NCBI GenBank assembly: GCA_019925795.1
Contig: CM034300.1
Span: 33,467,591-33,531,590 of the forward strand
Origin: Dendrobium chrysotoxum
Lineage: Eukaryota; Streptophyta; Magnoliopsida; Asparagales; Orchidaceae
Length of the DNA: 64,000 nucleotides
Direction of reading: 5' to 3'
The translations under genes and the position numbers were made by a program. How positions within the stretch are numbered: position 1 is the first letter of the stretch; each line of letters opens with the position of its first letter. The notes below the pieces were generated by a model. It searched no databases and was not told the origin of the DNA. It worked only from the letters and a program-made list of their open reading frames with translations. Shown piece after piece: positions 12,901 to 22,483 of this stretch.

Positions 12901-13775
12901 GGATGCTAAGGTATAGAAGACATTCAGCATCTGGTGGTGACGTGCAAGAAGCTTCAAGAGGTTTTACTTTATCTATCTAAATGGGGTTTTGGCTTCCCTT
13001 ATCTCGATTCCTTGGATGAATGCTATAGTTGGTTGTCTAAACAAGACCTTTTTCTTAAAAATTTGTATTGCAATGTGGTGTTTTTAAGTTTGAAAGCAAG
13101 AATAAGGTGATTCATAAGGGGAAAGATGAGAGCCCTTTATTCATTGCAGCAAATGCATTGAGTTATGCTTCTATTGTGATCTTTGGTAGTAACTACTATA
13201 GAAAGTTGGGTACTAACCAACCATTAAGGTTGTCTAAGGAGAATTGGTATCCTCCTCCTCCCGATTGGATTAAAGTGAACGTAGATGCATCTTTACTTCC
13301 TTCATACAAAGGAGTAGGGGGAGTTTTCCGTGATCACAAAGGAAGACTCTTGCTAGCTTTTGGCAAGTCTTGTATTCATTGGGATGCCTCTACTTTGGAG
13401 TTGGTGGCCACTCAAACGATCAAGGAGGTGATCAAAGATTGGATGTTCAAATACAAGGGGATCATCATACAAGGAGATAATGTAAATATTATCAAGTTTC
13501 TTCAAGGGGCTCAAGGATCAGGTGATCAAGATTTGAAAGATGGCTTCTCTTTTAGGGACTTCAACCATGTAATCTTTGATTCTATCCCTAGAAAATGTAA
13601 TAAGTTAGCTGACTTATGTGCTAACTATGCTCTTTTTAGTTTGTTTATTTGGGAAGATTGTACTGTGGATGAGATTCCTTCTTTTGTTAAGTTGTTAAAG
13701 GAGGAATCTAATGCTTTGGGATTGTATATCATTTTTCCTTATTTCTTAAGTGCAATCTTGGTGCATTTTCTTTAA
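9962..13775 (+). pseudogene. LINE-A ORF2: endonuclease-RT-RNase H, heavily disrupted
   Basis: The L1 replicase. From ATG 9962 it reads 'IYFWNCRGARKRK', the start of the APE-type endonuclease, then jumps to the 'SIYGSKDV' segment. A net loss of about 251 bp relative to LINE-B removes the catalytic Glu region and shifts frame. The rest of the domain keeps 'GGDFNCLL', 'FTWCNNK' and 'AFDHCPI' (SDH changed to FDH). RT motifs follow: 'SPGNDGIAYSFFK', 'NYRPISLCN', a loss of about 45 bp near 11318, a 1-bp loss near 11385, 'IDMEQAYD', 'FRQGCPLSPFLF' and YADD at 11731-11742. More frameshifts and stops lie near 11940, 12208, 12402 and 12807. The C-terminal RNase H (about 13240-13650) keeps 'VNVDAS', 'GGVFRD', 'LELVA', 'QGDNVNII' and 'NKLADLCAN', so all four acidic positions are present. 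The frame reads through to TAA 13773-13775 at the A-tract. Confidence 0.9.
13748..13768 (+). other. 3'-terminal stem-loop of LINE-A
   Basis: AAGTGC pairs with GCATTT (one G-U pair) around a 9-nt loop containing CTTG, six bases before the A-tract. Equivalent hairpins end LINE-B (58251-58265) and LINE-C (39286-39300, minus). In L1-like elements with stringent 3'-end recognition, such a structure is read by the RT. That role is inferred here. Confidence 0.55.
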
Positions 13776-13778
13776 AAA

Positions 13779-13794
13779 AAGTGAAATCATTAGT
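13779..13794. repeat. Right target-site duplication of LINE-A
   Basis: An exact copy of the 16-bp word at 7843-7858. It overlaps the last two A of the A-tract. Confidence 0.93.
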
Positions 13795-15170
13795 TCTAAT
13801 ACAACTTATTAGGGAGTATGATCAAGATAGTTTCGCCAAATAAATATGATCAGAATTTATTTTTAATACAAAGCATCAAGCCCGAAGGTGAGGGCCAATA
13901 ACTAGATATTTTTAAGGAAATTTAACTTTATCTTCTTTATAATAGTCAAATTTGGCCAAACATGCACGTTTGTTTTCATGGAGAAATACTCATTTTTTTT
14001 TAAGGATGAAAATACCCTCGCTTTATGGATTTGGAAGTTGAACCCCTCACAAAAGAAGTTTGTGTGAACTTCCGAATATGCTACTTAGCCTTCTTCCTAG
14101 CCCCTTCTACAGTTGTTTATTGTTGTTCACATGCAATTAGTCTACCGGGAAGTCCCTAAGCAAATTCTTAGTCTCCATCACAAGCTAGTTAAGTTAGTGA
14201 TATTATATATTTAGCTTTTTAGGTTTAAAAATATTAGTGCAGTAGAAATCCTAAACTCATAATGATATTAGTCATGTCTCAATTATGTTTGAACTATGTC
14301 TGAAGCATGTTTGAACCTTAATTGAATTTATTTGAATATGATTTGAATCTTACTTGTACATTCAAACAAAATTTAAACAATGTTCAAAGATAGTTTGATA
14401 AAGGTTTAATCATGGCTCGAACATGGTTGAAACACGCTTCAATCATGATTCAAAGATGATTAGATGATTCAAATAAGGTTTTAATAATATTATAATAAGA
14501 TTTGAAGATGGTACAAACAATATATACACATGGTTGGATTAAGATTATAACAAGATTCAGACATAATTTAACATGGTTTGGACATAATTATATTAAGGTT
14601 TGAATAAAGTTCGATCAAGATTCGAACAAGGTTCAAATATGTTTTGAAAATAATTTAAACATGATTTTATAAGGTTCAATCATGGCAAGAATAATGTTTA
14701 AATAAGATTTGATTATGGTTAAAAAATCCTTAAATAATAATTTTTCTTGATGTCAACCCAAGCAAACTAAAAAAAGAGTATGTTTCATATATTGAGAGTT
14801 TCTCTTGGGGGAGTCCCTTAGGGATCTTAGTCTCATTGGGACACTAATGAACCAAAGTTCTCTATGTAATTTGACTTGAGTTCAACATTTTAGTGATATG
14901 AGTACTTATGTGTACTTTATAAAGATTGAGATATAATTTATAGGTCATACCATATTGGAGCTCTTCCCATATACCTTCTTATAAAATTTCCTATTCAAAA
15001 AGAATACCCTTCAAATCACTCCCTTTTTCTCCTAAAAAAAAGTGACCCCGCAATTGCTTATGAGTATATTAATTTCTTTATCATAATACCTGTGTGTTTA
15101 ATTTATATTCATTTATAGAATATTCTTACTTTTTTAAAATTTTATATAGCTCTTAATTAGTAATATTTTT
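13795..15170. other. No gene; decayed tandem array inside
   Basis: AT-rich DNA without a recognisable gene. The central part (14270-14745) is a decayed array of short words and is listed separately. Confidence 0.3.
14270..14745 (+). repeat. Highly diverged short-period tandem array
   Basis: The words 'AGGTTCAAACATG', 'AAGATTYGAACAAGG' and close variants follow each other with a period of roughly 12-24 bp for nearly 500 bp. No two neighbours are identical. It reads like an old minisatellite that has lost homogeneity. Confidence 0.45.
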
Positions 15171-15174
15171 TCTT

Positions 15175-17340
15175 ATAGATTGTAGAAAAGAATGTTGTGA
15201 TCTACACTTCTACTAGGGCAAGGATCACTCTACTTTTAGGCAAATACAATTTTTATGATTCCTTCTAGCATACTAGAGTTACCATAGGTAATCCTACATT
15301 ATAAAGGCCACTTTGTGCCCTCCTTAGAGGTAGGGGAGCAGTGTATTTAAAGGTTCTTATTCTCTAATTTCAATTGCAGTGGTATGGTTAATATTGATAA
15401 AAGGAAGAGGCCAGTATAATCTAGAGTCTTTATGTTCCTAAGGTTCTATGTTGTTCCATTTGTGTTTTCATTTTTTTTTACTATAGAGTCCCATGTGGTT
15501 TTTCTCAGACTCAATTGGATGATTTTCCAACCTATATAGTAGCCAATCTTCATCATTCTGACACCACATTTACTCCTCAGGTTATAGAATGAGGTCTTTC
15601 CTACCCCATGATTAAGTAGGAGAGTCAAACATGTTAGAAATAGATGTCTATATGCACAACAACAACAATAATATTACACGGATTCAAGAAGGATTCAAGG
15701 ATTAATCTTGTCTATGGCTAGCATAAGACTTATTATTGGGTAGCCGCTTGTTATATTGCCTTTATGAGTCAAGTTTTATAATATTTCTCTTATTATCTTC
15801 TTCTAAAGGGCACACTATGTAGTTGGCTTTGACCATTTATATATCCCTTGGTCCTGATTATAATATTATTTCTTAACCTTTTGGTAGTGAGTCTACACTA
15901 AGTATTACTTATGTAGTTGATCTACCAACTAATAATATTAGAAGTGTGTACCTACTATTATTGCTATTAATAAGAAAGATAGGAATGACATTTTATACTT
16001 TACTTTGTTGTCCAGAGGACCTATTGGCATCTCCTATACTGAAAAGGAGAATTCTTCTTTAGCATAGACCCTTGACAAATATAAGTAGGTACTAAAGGTG
16101 ACTTCTTTAAAGTCTTCTATAATACTTTCTCCATTTATTATTACAAAATGGTTGAACAATGATTCTTTTGCATGATCGTTAGAAAAATATATTCTAAATA
16201 TCATTATTAGTTCCATTAAGATTTTGTTAGTATCAACTGACCAGCAAGGCAAACCAATTGTTGATTCAACATAAGTCTAACCTATTGATAAGTTATTTAA
16301 TGATACTACTGCCATTGATCATCGTTTACTTGAATGTGGACTAGATGACCAACACATGGATGAATATTTAATAATTGGGATGATTTGTATGGTGAAACTA
16401 TTGTTAATACTGATGATCTAAAAGGTCTTCTTATAAAACTTATCTTGGTATTGAAAGACATTATTGACCTTAATGCCAATGAGGTGAACCTTCCCATGAT
16501 CATTTTCATGATCCTTCACATGATTTATCTTTTGATGGTGAATAATTCAATTCTATTGATGAACTAGATATGTTAACTATTAAGCGCAATGATGAAGAAA
16601 AATAGTCTCTTATTTAAATATTTCAAGAATAAATAGGGATTGTGGCCCTCATAATAGCCACATTAGTAACCCAGATGGCTATTCAACCTCCCTTAATTCT
16701 GGTGACTCTTCCTAGAGCTCTTGTTGAGTCATTTTAAGCTAATACTAGACATATACCTCTATCATTGATAGTGTAAATAGCTCCTATACAACTAATTTTG
16801 GTGTAGTCTACACCAATTATGCAATCTACATCCATTATGCTTAGGTCACATACTCTTGTTATAGTTTTAATTAAGGTGCCTTCAAATCTTTCTATAATAC
16901 TCTTTCTTGTATCTCTTTTTGATTTACATTTTCATTTTTATGGATGAGATGCAAGTAAAAGCTGCAATGGAAGCCTATAGGGTGAGTCTTCTATTAAAAA
17001 GGGTGACTATTTGTTGTGGAGTATGAAGCAGTTCATTATATAACAAGACTTCTTCCACCTTCATTGTCTAATTTGATGAACTAGCAACCATTGCCAATAT
17101 TTAGCATAGTATATATCATTTACATTAATATTTGAAAAAAATAATGCTCCTCTTCTTCATTTCCTTATAAAATCTATATGTTCCTTTCAATGTTATGCTA
17201 ACATACCAAATGGGCCCTTTAAAATATATGAAGAATTTGAAGAAGTTCTTATTGAGAGATTTATTGGCCTTCATAAATGGGCCAATATGCATGATCTTAT
17301 GACAACCCTACAAAGATTTTTGAAGCTCTACTTGATTTAA
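15175..17340 (+). other. Degenerate coding-like stretch, family not identified
   Basis: Several frames on the plus strand give protein-like runs broken by many stops and shifts. Examples are a run with 'KYNFYDSF' near 15250, one with 'LLSRGPIGISYTE' near 16010, 'DDLYGETIVNTDDLKGLL' near 16380-16435, 'LLPPSLSNLMN' near 17050 and 'NIPNGPFKIYEEFEEVLIE' near 17200. The composition and the spread over about 2 kb suggest a decayed polyprotein of a retroelement or of an integrated plant pararetrovirus. I see no RT or protease signature here, so the family remains open. Confidence 0.22.
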
Positions 17341-18045
17341 TTTTGAGGTGGTAAAACCTAGCTATAAAATGTGACCCATCACTTTAGGTGAATCATGCAA
17401 TCCCACTTTTGATGGGTTGCATCACATGACCCATTTTCATTCTATTAAAGTTAAATTTTATTCGAACCTTTAAGAAATTGCTTTCAAAAGCAACTAGCTT
17501 TCATAGTGAGACATCTCTAATTTTGAAAGAGAATAGTTCTCGTGAATGAGAAAGAAGAAACTATCACAACCTACTTTATTCAAGAAATGTGTGGAGATTA
17601 TTATACTTTATAATACTAAGAAAACTAAAAAAATAAGGAATTAGCTATATCTAAACTATAGGAAGCCTCAACTAACATTTCAAGAGAGGCTTAATTAGCT
17701 TTCTTACATAAAAAATGAGTGCAATTAAAATGTTTTTAAGATTCTTATGAAATCATTAATGAAACTTCCAAACAAATTAAAAGAAACTCAATGAGGTTAA
17801 TAAAGACATTGATCCTTCTTCCTACCCTTATAAATTCTTTTGACACAAAATAAAAGATTATATTGTGCTCATGGATTGGCTTCAATGACTATATAAGGCT
17901 GACAAGATTGATATTCATGAACAGTCCCTCGAGAAGACTTCAAAAAGATCCTCATCCATGTAGCTTATTTTGGATACACCAATTCAATCCAAATTCCTCT
18001 CAATAGTTAATTTCTCAGATATAGTATAGTCTACAGTATTTATAG

Positions 18046-18103
<58 letters not shown>

Positions 18104-19839
18104 TATACTTTCGAGCCTTATAATGCTATAAGATTTGGTATGTTATAAAAAGGGTCTTCAAGTACATGATTTAGATATTTCATTAGAGTTTAATACTATA
18201 CAATATTTACTTTTCCTATTACAAACACAAAATAATGCACATAAGCTAATGACAAGCTAACAACAGCCTAAGCGATGGGGTTGAGTCTGCTATTCCTATT
18301 GGTATAGGGCTGTTATTGTGCCAATTTTTTCTTTGAAAACTAGTCATTCTAGAGTGCATTAATCGTATTTAAAAATTTAGATTCTAGGATAAAGTCATTT
18401 CAAATTGCATTAGTTAGATGGATTTTAACTCCAAACATCTTCAAAATTCCTAATTTAAAGTTTAAATGAAATCCTTGACTCTAGCATAAATAGAAGCTAT
18501 CTACCTTGTATGCATTAGATCTAAAATCATGGTTTTATAAAATGTAATTATGTTATTAGCTGGTTATCCAGTCCAGGAAGACATAAAGTTTTATCCATTG
18601 TTAGTTTCATATTCAAAATGATAGATGAATATCATTTTATCTTTCAAGATAAACAATATACTCTATATGCTGAGTTTGATTATGAAGATTTCTTTTTTCA
18701 AAATGATAGTGAAGCAACAGTCTATCTTTTGAGATAGTATGTTTCTATCAATGCATAGTACACTTTCTTTCAGAGTAGGTTTAAACTTCCTTTCATTCCT
18801 TTCATTCTTGATTTGAAGTGATCAACATTAAAATCTTTAACTTGTATATTGAATTTAGCCTAAATTAGAACCTATCCTTTTAATAGGCAGCTTGAATCCA
18901 TCTCTAGGTTTTGAGTAATGTATTAAAGTCACATTTTCCTATATAACTTAGTGTGGTTATTTGGACTGGGTCCATTCAATAATTAAATTTTCTTAAATCT
19001 AAAAGCCTACTTCCCTTCATCATGCCTACTCTAAAATTTGATAGATTCAGTTAAGTGTTTCTCCAGATCTAAGTGTCTATCTATAGCTAGTTAGTTCAGA
19101 AAAATTGGTACAAAAGTTTGGTATGATTTCAAAAAATGTTTGATAAATCTTCAGCTTTTTTGATAATCTAAATATTTTCTTCAATCAGTCTCTATTGTCT
19201 GAGGGTACCATGATTAAGTTTGAGGGTGGTTCTGTGAGTCCTCACACAGTCTTTAAACCCTCATTGTTCTCTTGTATTCCATTTCCTGAGCCTCTTATAA
19301 TAAAGTTGAGGTTTGTAGTTATTCTGATCTACCTGCATCCAATATCTTTAAGATTGGATCATTGTCCACTGCTGCATTGATGATAACTAAATCTTAAAGA
19401 AGGAACAAGAATTGTTATTTAAAGCAGAGATTTCAAAAGGAAAAAAGGTTAGAAGAATAGTTTTTTTTATATTCAGTAAAAGATTCTATGATAAGAGGAA
19501 TCTCCTCCAGATTTTCCCTATTGGGAGGAAGTCATTTCCATCCACTCTCTGTTGTTGCTGGAGGAGAATGTTTAGGAAATTATTAACTCCCATCCGCTTG
19601 CATTTAATCAATAACTTGCCTTTCCATCTCTATTTAAGGGGAAAAGGAAATTTAAAAGTCTATTAAAGGGACTGGTTTGTAAATGTGCATCAAATTTTGG
19701 ATAGTTTAAGAAGAAATTTATGAAATGTCTGAAGGGTGTTATTACTGAGAAAGCATAAGTAGAGTTATTAAAGGAAGATGTGTTAATCTTGCAGTTAAAA
19801 GAAATTTGCAGTTCAGAGAAGTAAATGTAAGTGCACAGT
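17341..19839. other. No gene; very AT-rich
   Basis: No conserved domain, LTR end or RNA gene was recognised. It contains the (TA)n microsatellite at 18047-18098. The part after 19190 is slightly richer in open frames, but these are short and without recognisable domains. Confidence 0.3.
18047..18098. repeat. (TA)n microsatellite
   Basis: An uninterrupted TA dinucleotide run of about 52 bp. A second run lies at 37876-37941 inside the 863-bp insertion. Confidence 0.97.
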
Positions 19840-19888
19840 TGTGCTCAAATAGTGAAGATGGCAAACCAAGAAGGGGGTCGAGTGCGTC

Positions 19889-19908
19889 GGGGGGGGGGGG
19901 GGGGGGGG
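19889..19908 (+). repeat. G20 homopolymer
   Basis: Twenty consecutive G. It sits where other LTR copies have CCCCCC on the sense strand (near 22370 and 30652) and where the solo LTR has 13 G (58622-58634). Confidence 0.95.
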
Positions 19909-20349
19909 ATTATTGATTAAAAAATTTTCTTCAAAAACTTTTTGAATAAAAACTAAAATATGTTTTTATGCAAAAGCTTTTAAACAAATAAAATAGCATA
20001 ACAAAATCAAGTTCTAATTTTGTGTTTTTTGATTTTGTACAAAAATAATAACAATATATTTTTGTTTTCTTTTTCTCATTTTCTTGTTTCTTTTAAAGAA
20101 AATATGAACCACAATGAATAAAAATAATTTTGCTATCACAAGTTTAACCACAATCAAACCAATGTGCTAAAATTTAGATTGGAAGAAAGTAAATGTATTT
20201 AAAGTAAATGTAAAAATTAAAGAATGCAAATTAATTTTATAGTGGTTCTGTCAACTTGAACTACGTCCACTCCCCAAGGGTCCTCCTCCTTGGGTATTGT
20301 ACTAAGTAGTGACTTTCCTTCATCCCACATCTAGGAGGAGAATCTCCAA

Positions 20350-20580
20350 GTCCTCCTTTCACCTCCTTAGTTCTATAGAGTTACGGTGTTCTCCTTTTAC
20401 CTCCTTGGTCTGGTAGAGTCGCTGAGTCCTCGTTTCACCTCCTTAGTTCAGCGGAATCACCGAGTCCTCCTTTTACCTCTTCAGTCTGACAGAGTTATTG
20501 TGTCCTCCTTTTACCTCCTCAATCCAATGGATTCACCATGTCATCCTTTCACCTCCTCGATTCAGCCAAGTCATAAACAC
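20350..20580 (-). repeat. ~38-bp minisatellite in the copia-2 LTR
   Basis: Six diverged units on the plus strand, each beginning near 'GAGTCCTCCTTTCACCTCC' and ending near 'AGAGTCACC'. It occupies the same place as the 39-bp minisatellite in the copia-1 LTRs. Confidence 0.8.
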
Positions 20581-20690
20581 TCTTTTACACCAAAGCCTTT
20601 CCTTCATAGAGCTCTTTTAAGAGATACACCAACAGATTCAAAGGAGCTCAGGTGCTGGTCAGCTGTAGTAACTATGTGAAAACCCCTCTA

Positions 20691-20695
20691 GCATT
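20691..20695. repeat. Left TSD of copia-1 (GCATT)
   Basis: Five bases before the LTR. The right flank (30715-30719) is GCACT, a match at four of five, as expected for an aged 5-bp TSD. Confidence 0.6.
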
Positions 20696-20949
20696 TGTTG
20701 CAAATCTGGATTTAAGGAGTATAGTTTTGATGATAACAAACATGTCTGTGTTCTATTTTGCTTGGCTAACCATTTCAAGTATAAAAGATCAGATGCAATT
20801 CAAGCCAACTCAAGATAGGGTCTATGTGTGTTTAAATGTACTTTTTCACTTTTCTTGAGTCAAGTATAATGTATTGGATCCCCAAGCTAAGTAACCTTGC
20901 ACACACACACTTAGGGGGAGATTTTGAGTGATTTAGTATTTCTCTTAAA

Positions 20950-21615
20950 GAAAATCGTATTGTATGATTTTTCCATCGTACTATATGATATGTCATTAAT
21001 AAACAGGCTTACAGCTAATTTTAAATGATTAGTTTTGAGAACTAATCGTACTATATGATCCATATCATACTGTATGATTTGAAAAACCTAGCCGCCAGGA
21101 CTGTTTTGGTAAGATTTAAATTTTGAGTTTTTGAACTAATCATACTGTACGAAAGCAACCAGACTGTACGATCATTTGAAATCTTGCCAAAATTATCTCC
21201 CATAATCAGACAAATAAATCTTGATTTCTTAATTATATTTGATCGTACTGTACGATGTCAATCATACGGTACGATTGACAGAGGCAATTTTGGATCATCC
21301 CGTAGATCGTAGCAGATGAAACCATAATTTTTGTACTGATCATCCCGGCCGATATTTATATCATACTGGATAATGGACTGAAATGAACTACTCGCACTGT
21401 ATGAATGATACAGTGCGGGATGATGGACAATGATGAATTTTATTCATGACATAGATCATCCCGTACAAAGAGTTGAGAATAAGTTGATCGTACTGAACGA
21501 TCTATGGATCGTGCTATACGATGTTTGTAAAATTTATGAACTATTAATTTGCATTTGTACTGGATGAAACTATTTTTGAATTGATCGTACTGTACGATAT
21601 TGGATCGTACTGTAC
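20950..21615 (+). promoter_or_regulatory. Palindrome array in the U3 part of the LTR
   Basis: Many exact or near copies of the 15-bp palindrome ATCGTACTGTACGAT (exact at 21584-21598) and of variants in which CpG has become TpG or CpA, for example ATCATACTGTATGAT. Palindromic repeat clusters in Sirevirus LTRs are known as a feature of the genus. A role in transcription or silencing is inferred. Confidence 0.7.
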
Positions 21616-21726
21616 GAATGGAATCATCAAATTAAATTTTAGGGCAATTTTTGAGCCCTCCTTTTTAAGATCTCTTTTGTTCAATCGTTGAGATCTTTTG
21701 CCACTTTCCTTTCCAGAGAAAACCTT

Positions 21727-21764
<38 letters not shown>

Positions 21765-21907
21765 GAGAGAGAGAGAGGATTTTATGAGGGGGAGTTTGTG
21801 AGGGATTCACAAAGGTTGCTCCAAGCAAGGATCTGAGTCATCTTCTCCGTTCATTGTCTCTTGTCTTGTTGGTGACTCTGTGGGAGGATCGTTCGCAAGA
21901 AGATCCG

Positions 21908-22041
21908 GGTTCTTTGCCTGCTTCAGGAGGAAGCGAAAGGAGTCCAGGTTCTCTGCTTGCTTCAGGAGGTAGTGAAAGGAGTCTAGGTTTTCTGCCTGCT
22001 TCAGGAGGAAGTGAAAGGAGTTCAGGTTCTCTGCCTCACTG
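21908..22041 (+). repeat. 39-bp minisatellite in the copia-1 5' LTR
   Basis: Three full units (21908-21946, 21947-21985, 21986-22024) and a partial one. The unit length is a multiple of three, so a repeated 13-residue peptide (GSLPASGGSERSP type) appears in one frame. This is a by-product of the repeat and no gene is supported. The 3' LTR has the same array at 30196-30330. Confidence 0.85.
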
Positions 22042-22429
22042 GGTTGGTGGAAAGGAGTTTTTGTACAGGATTCTCCGCCTTGTTGTGGGAGCAGAAGGAG
22101 AGTCACTTAGTGTTAGTGCAATACCCGGAGGGGAGGCTCCGGGGAGTGGACGTAGGTCAAGTTGACCGAATCACTCTAAAATTTGGTGTGTTCTTTCCAA
22201 TTATTTTCTGTATTTATTTTTCTATTGATGATTGTATGATTGTGAATATTATTCTATTATTGTTAAACATCTGCACTACATCGCATAACTGTAAATGTTT
22301 TAAAATATTTAAAATGATTTTCTAAATCATTATTTTGCTCTCGAATTTTTAAAACTACCAATTCACCCCCCTCTTGGTTAGCCTCGGGACTAGTTCACAA
22401 GGGCTAAATATCCCTATCAAACTTTCAAG

Positions 22430-22441
22430 TGGTATCAGAGC
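22430..22441 (+). other. Primer-binding site of copia-1
   Basis: TGGTATCAGAGC, two bases after the LTR end. It is complementary to the 3' end of initiator-methionine tRNA and typical of plant Ty1/copia. Confidence 0.92.
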
Positions 22442-22483
22442 GGGATTCAAAAATTAAGTTTAAAAACTTTTGAATTTTGATCC

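Larger units (their letters stand above)
7859..13778 (+). mobile_element. L1-type LINE (LINE-A), near full length, inactive
   Basis: An L1-clade non-LTR retrotransposon of about 5.9 kb. It has a 5' UTR with 23-bp tandem repeats, ORF1 (DUF4283 plus CCHC knuckle), ORF2 (endonuclease, RT, zinc knuckle, RNase H), a 3' stem-loop and a short A-tract (13774-13780). Both ends are set by the exact 16-bp TSD, so the copy is not 5' truncated by much, if at all. It cannot be active. ORF1 has a stop and a frameshift. ORF2 has lost about 250 bp of its endonuclease and about 45 bp of RT, and has further frameshifts and stops. It is clearly diverged from LINE-B at 52-58 kb and looks closer to LINE-C in the RT motifs. 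Confidence 0.93.
19840..20695 (-). repeat. Copia-2 3' LTR, U5 side (left part)
   Basis: The reverse complement of the end of a Sirevirus LTR. The 'tagtggttctgtcaacttg' box at 20240-20260 and the 'gggtattgtactaa' box near 20290 match the complement of the same boxes in copia-1. The poly-C segment before the LTR end has become a run of 20 G on the plus strand (19889-19908). The 3' end is only placed to within about 50 bp. The sequence stops at the copia-1 insertion and resumes at 30715. Confidence 0.7.
20696..22427 (+). repeat. Copia-1 5' LTR
   Basis: Begins TGTTGCAAATCTGG and ends CTATCAAACTTTCA. The first half (20950-21615) is filled with palindromes based on ATCGTAC-T-GTACGAT. A GA-rich run (21729-21758) and a 39-bp minisatellite (21908-22041) follow, then a C6 run and the terminal block. 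No canonical TATAAA is seen; the CTCCTTTTTAAGATCTC segment near 21658 is the best core-promoter candidate. Confidence 0.93.

Noticed and set aside
14270..14745. CRISPR-like array
   Set aside because: Repeats are not identical, spacers are not defined and the context is a plant nuclear genome.
21854..22325. Open frames with a repeated GSLPASGGSER peptide
   Set aside because: They are produced by the 39-bp LTR minisatellite, appear in both LTRs and have no start context or domain.
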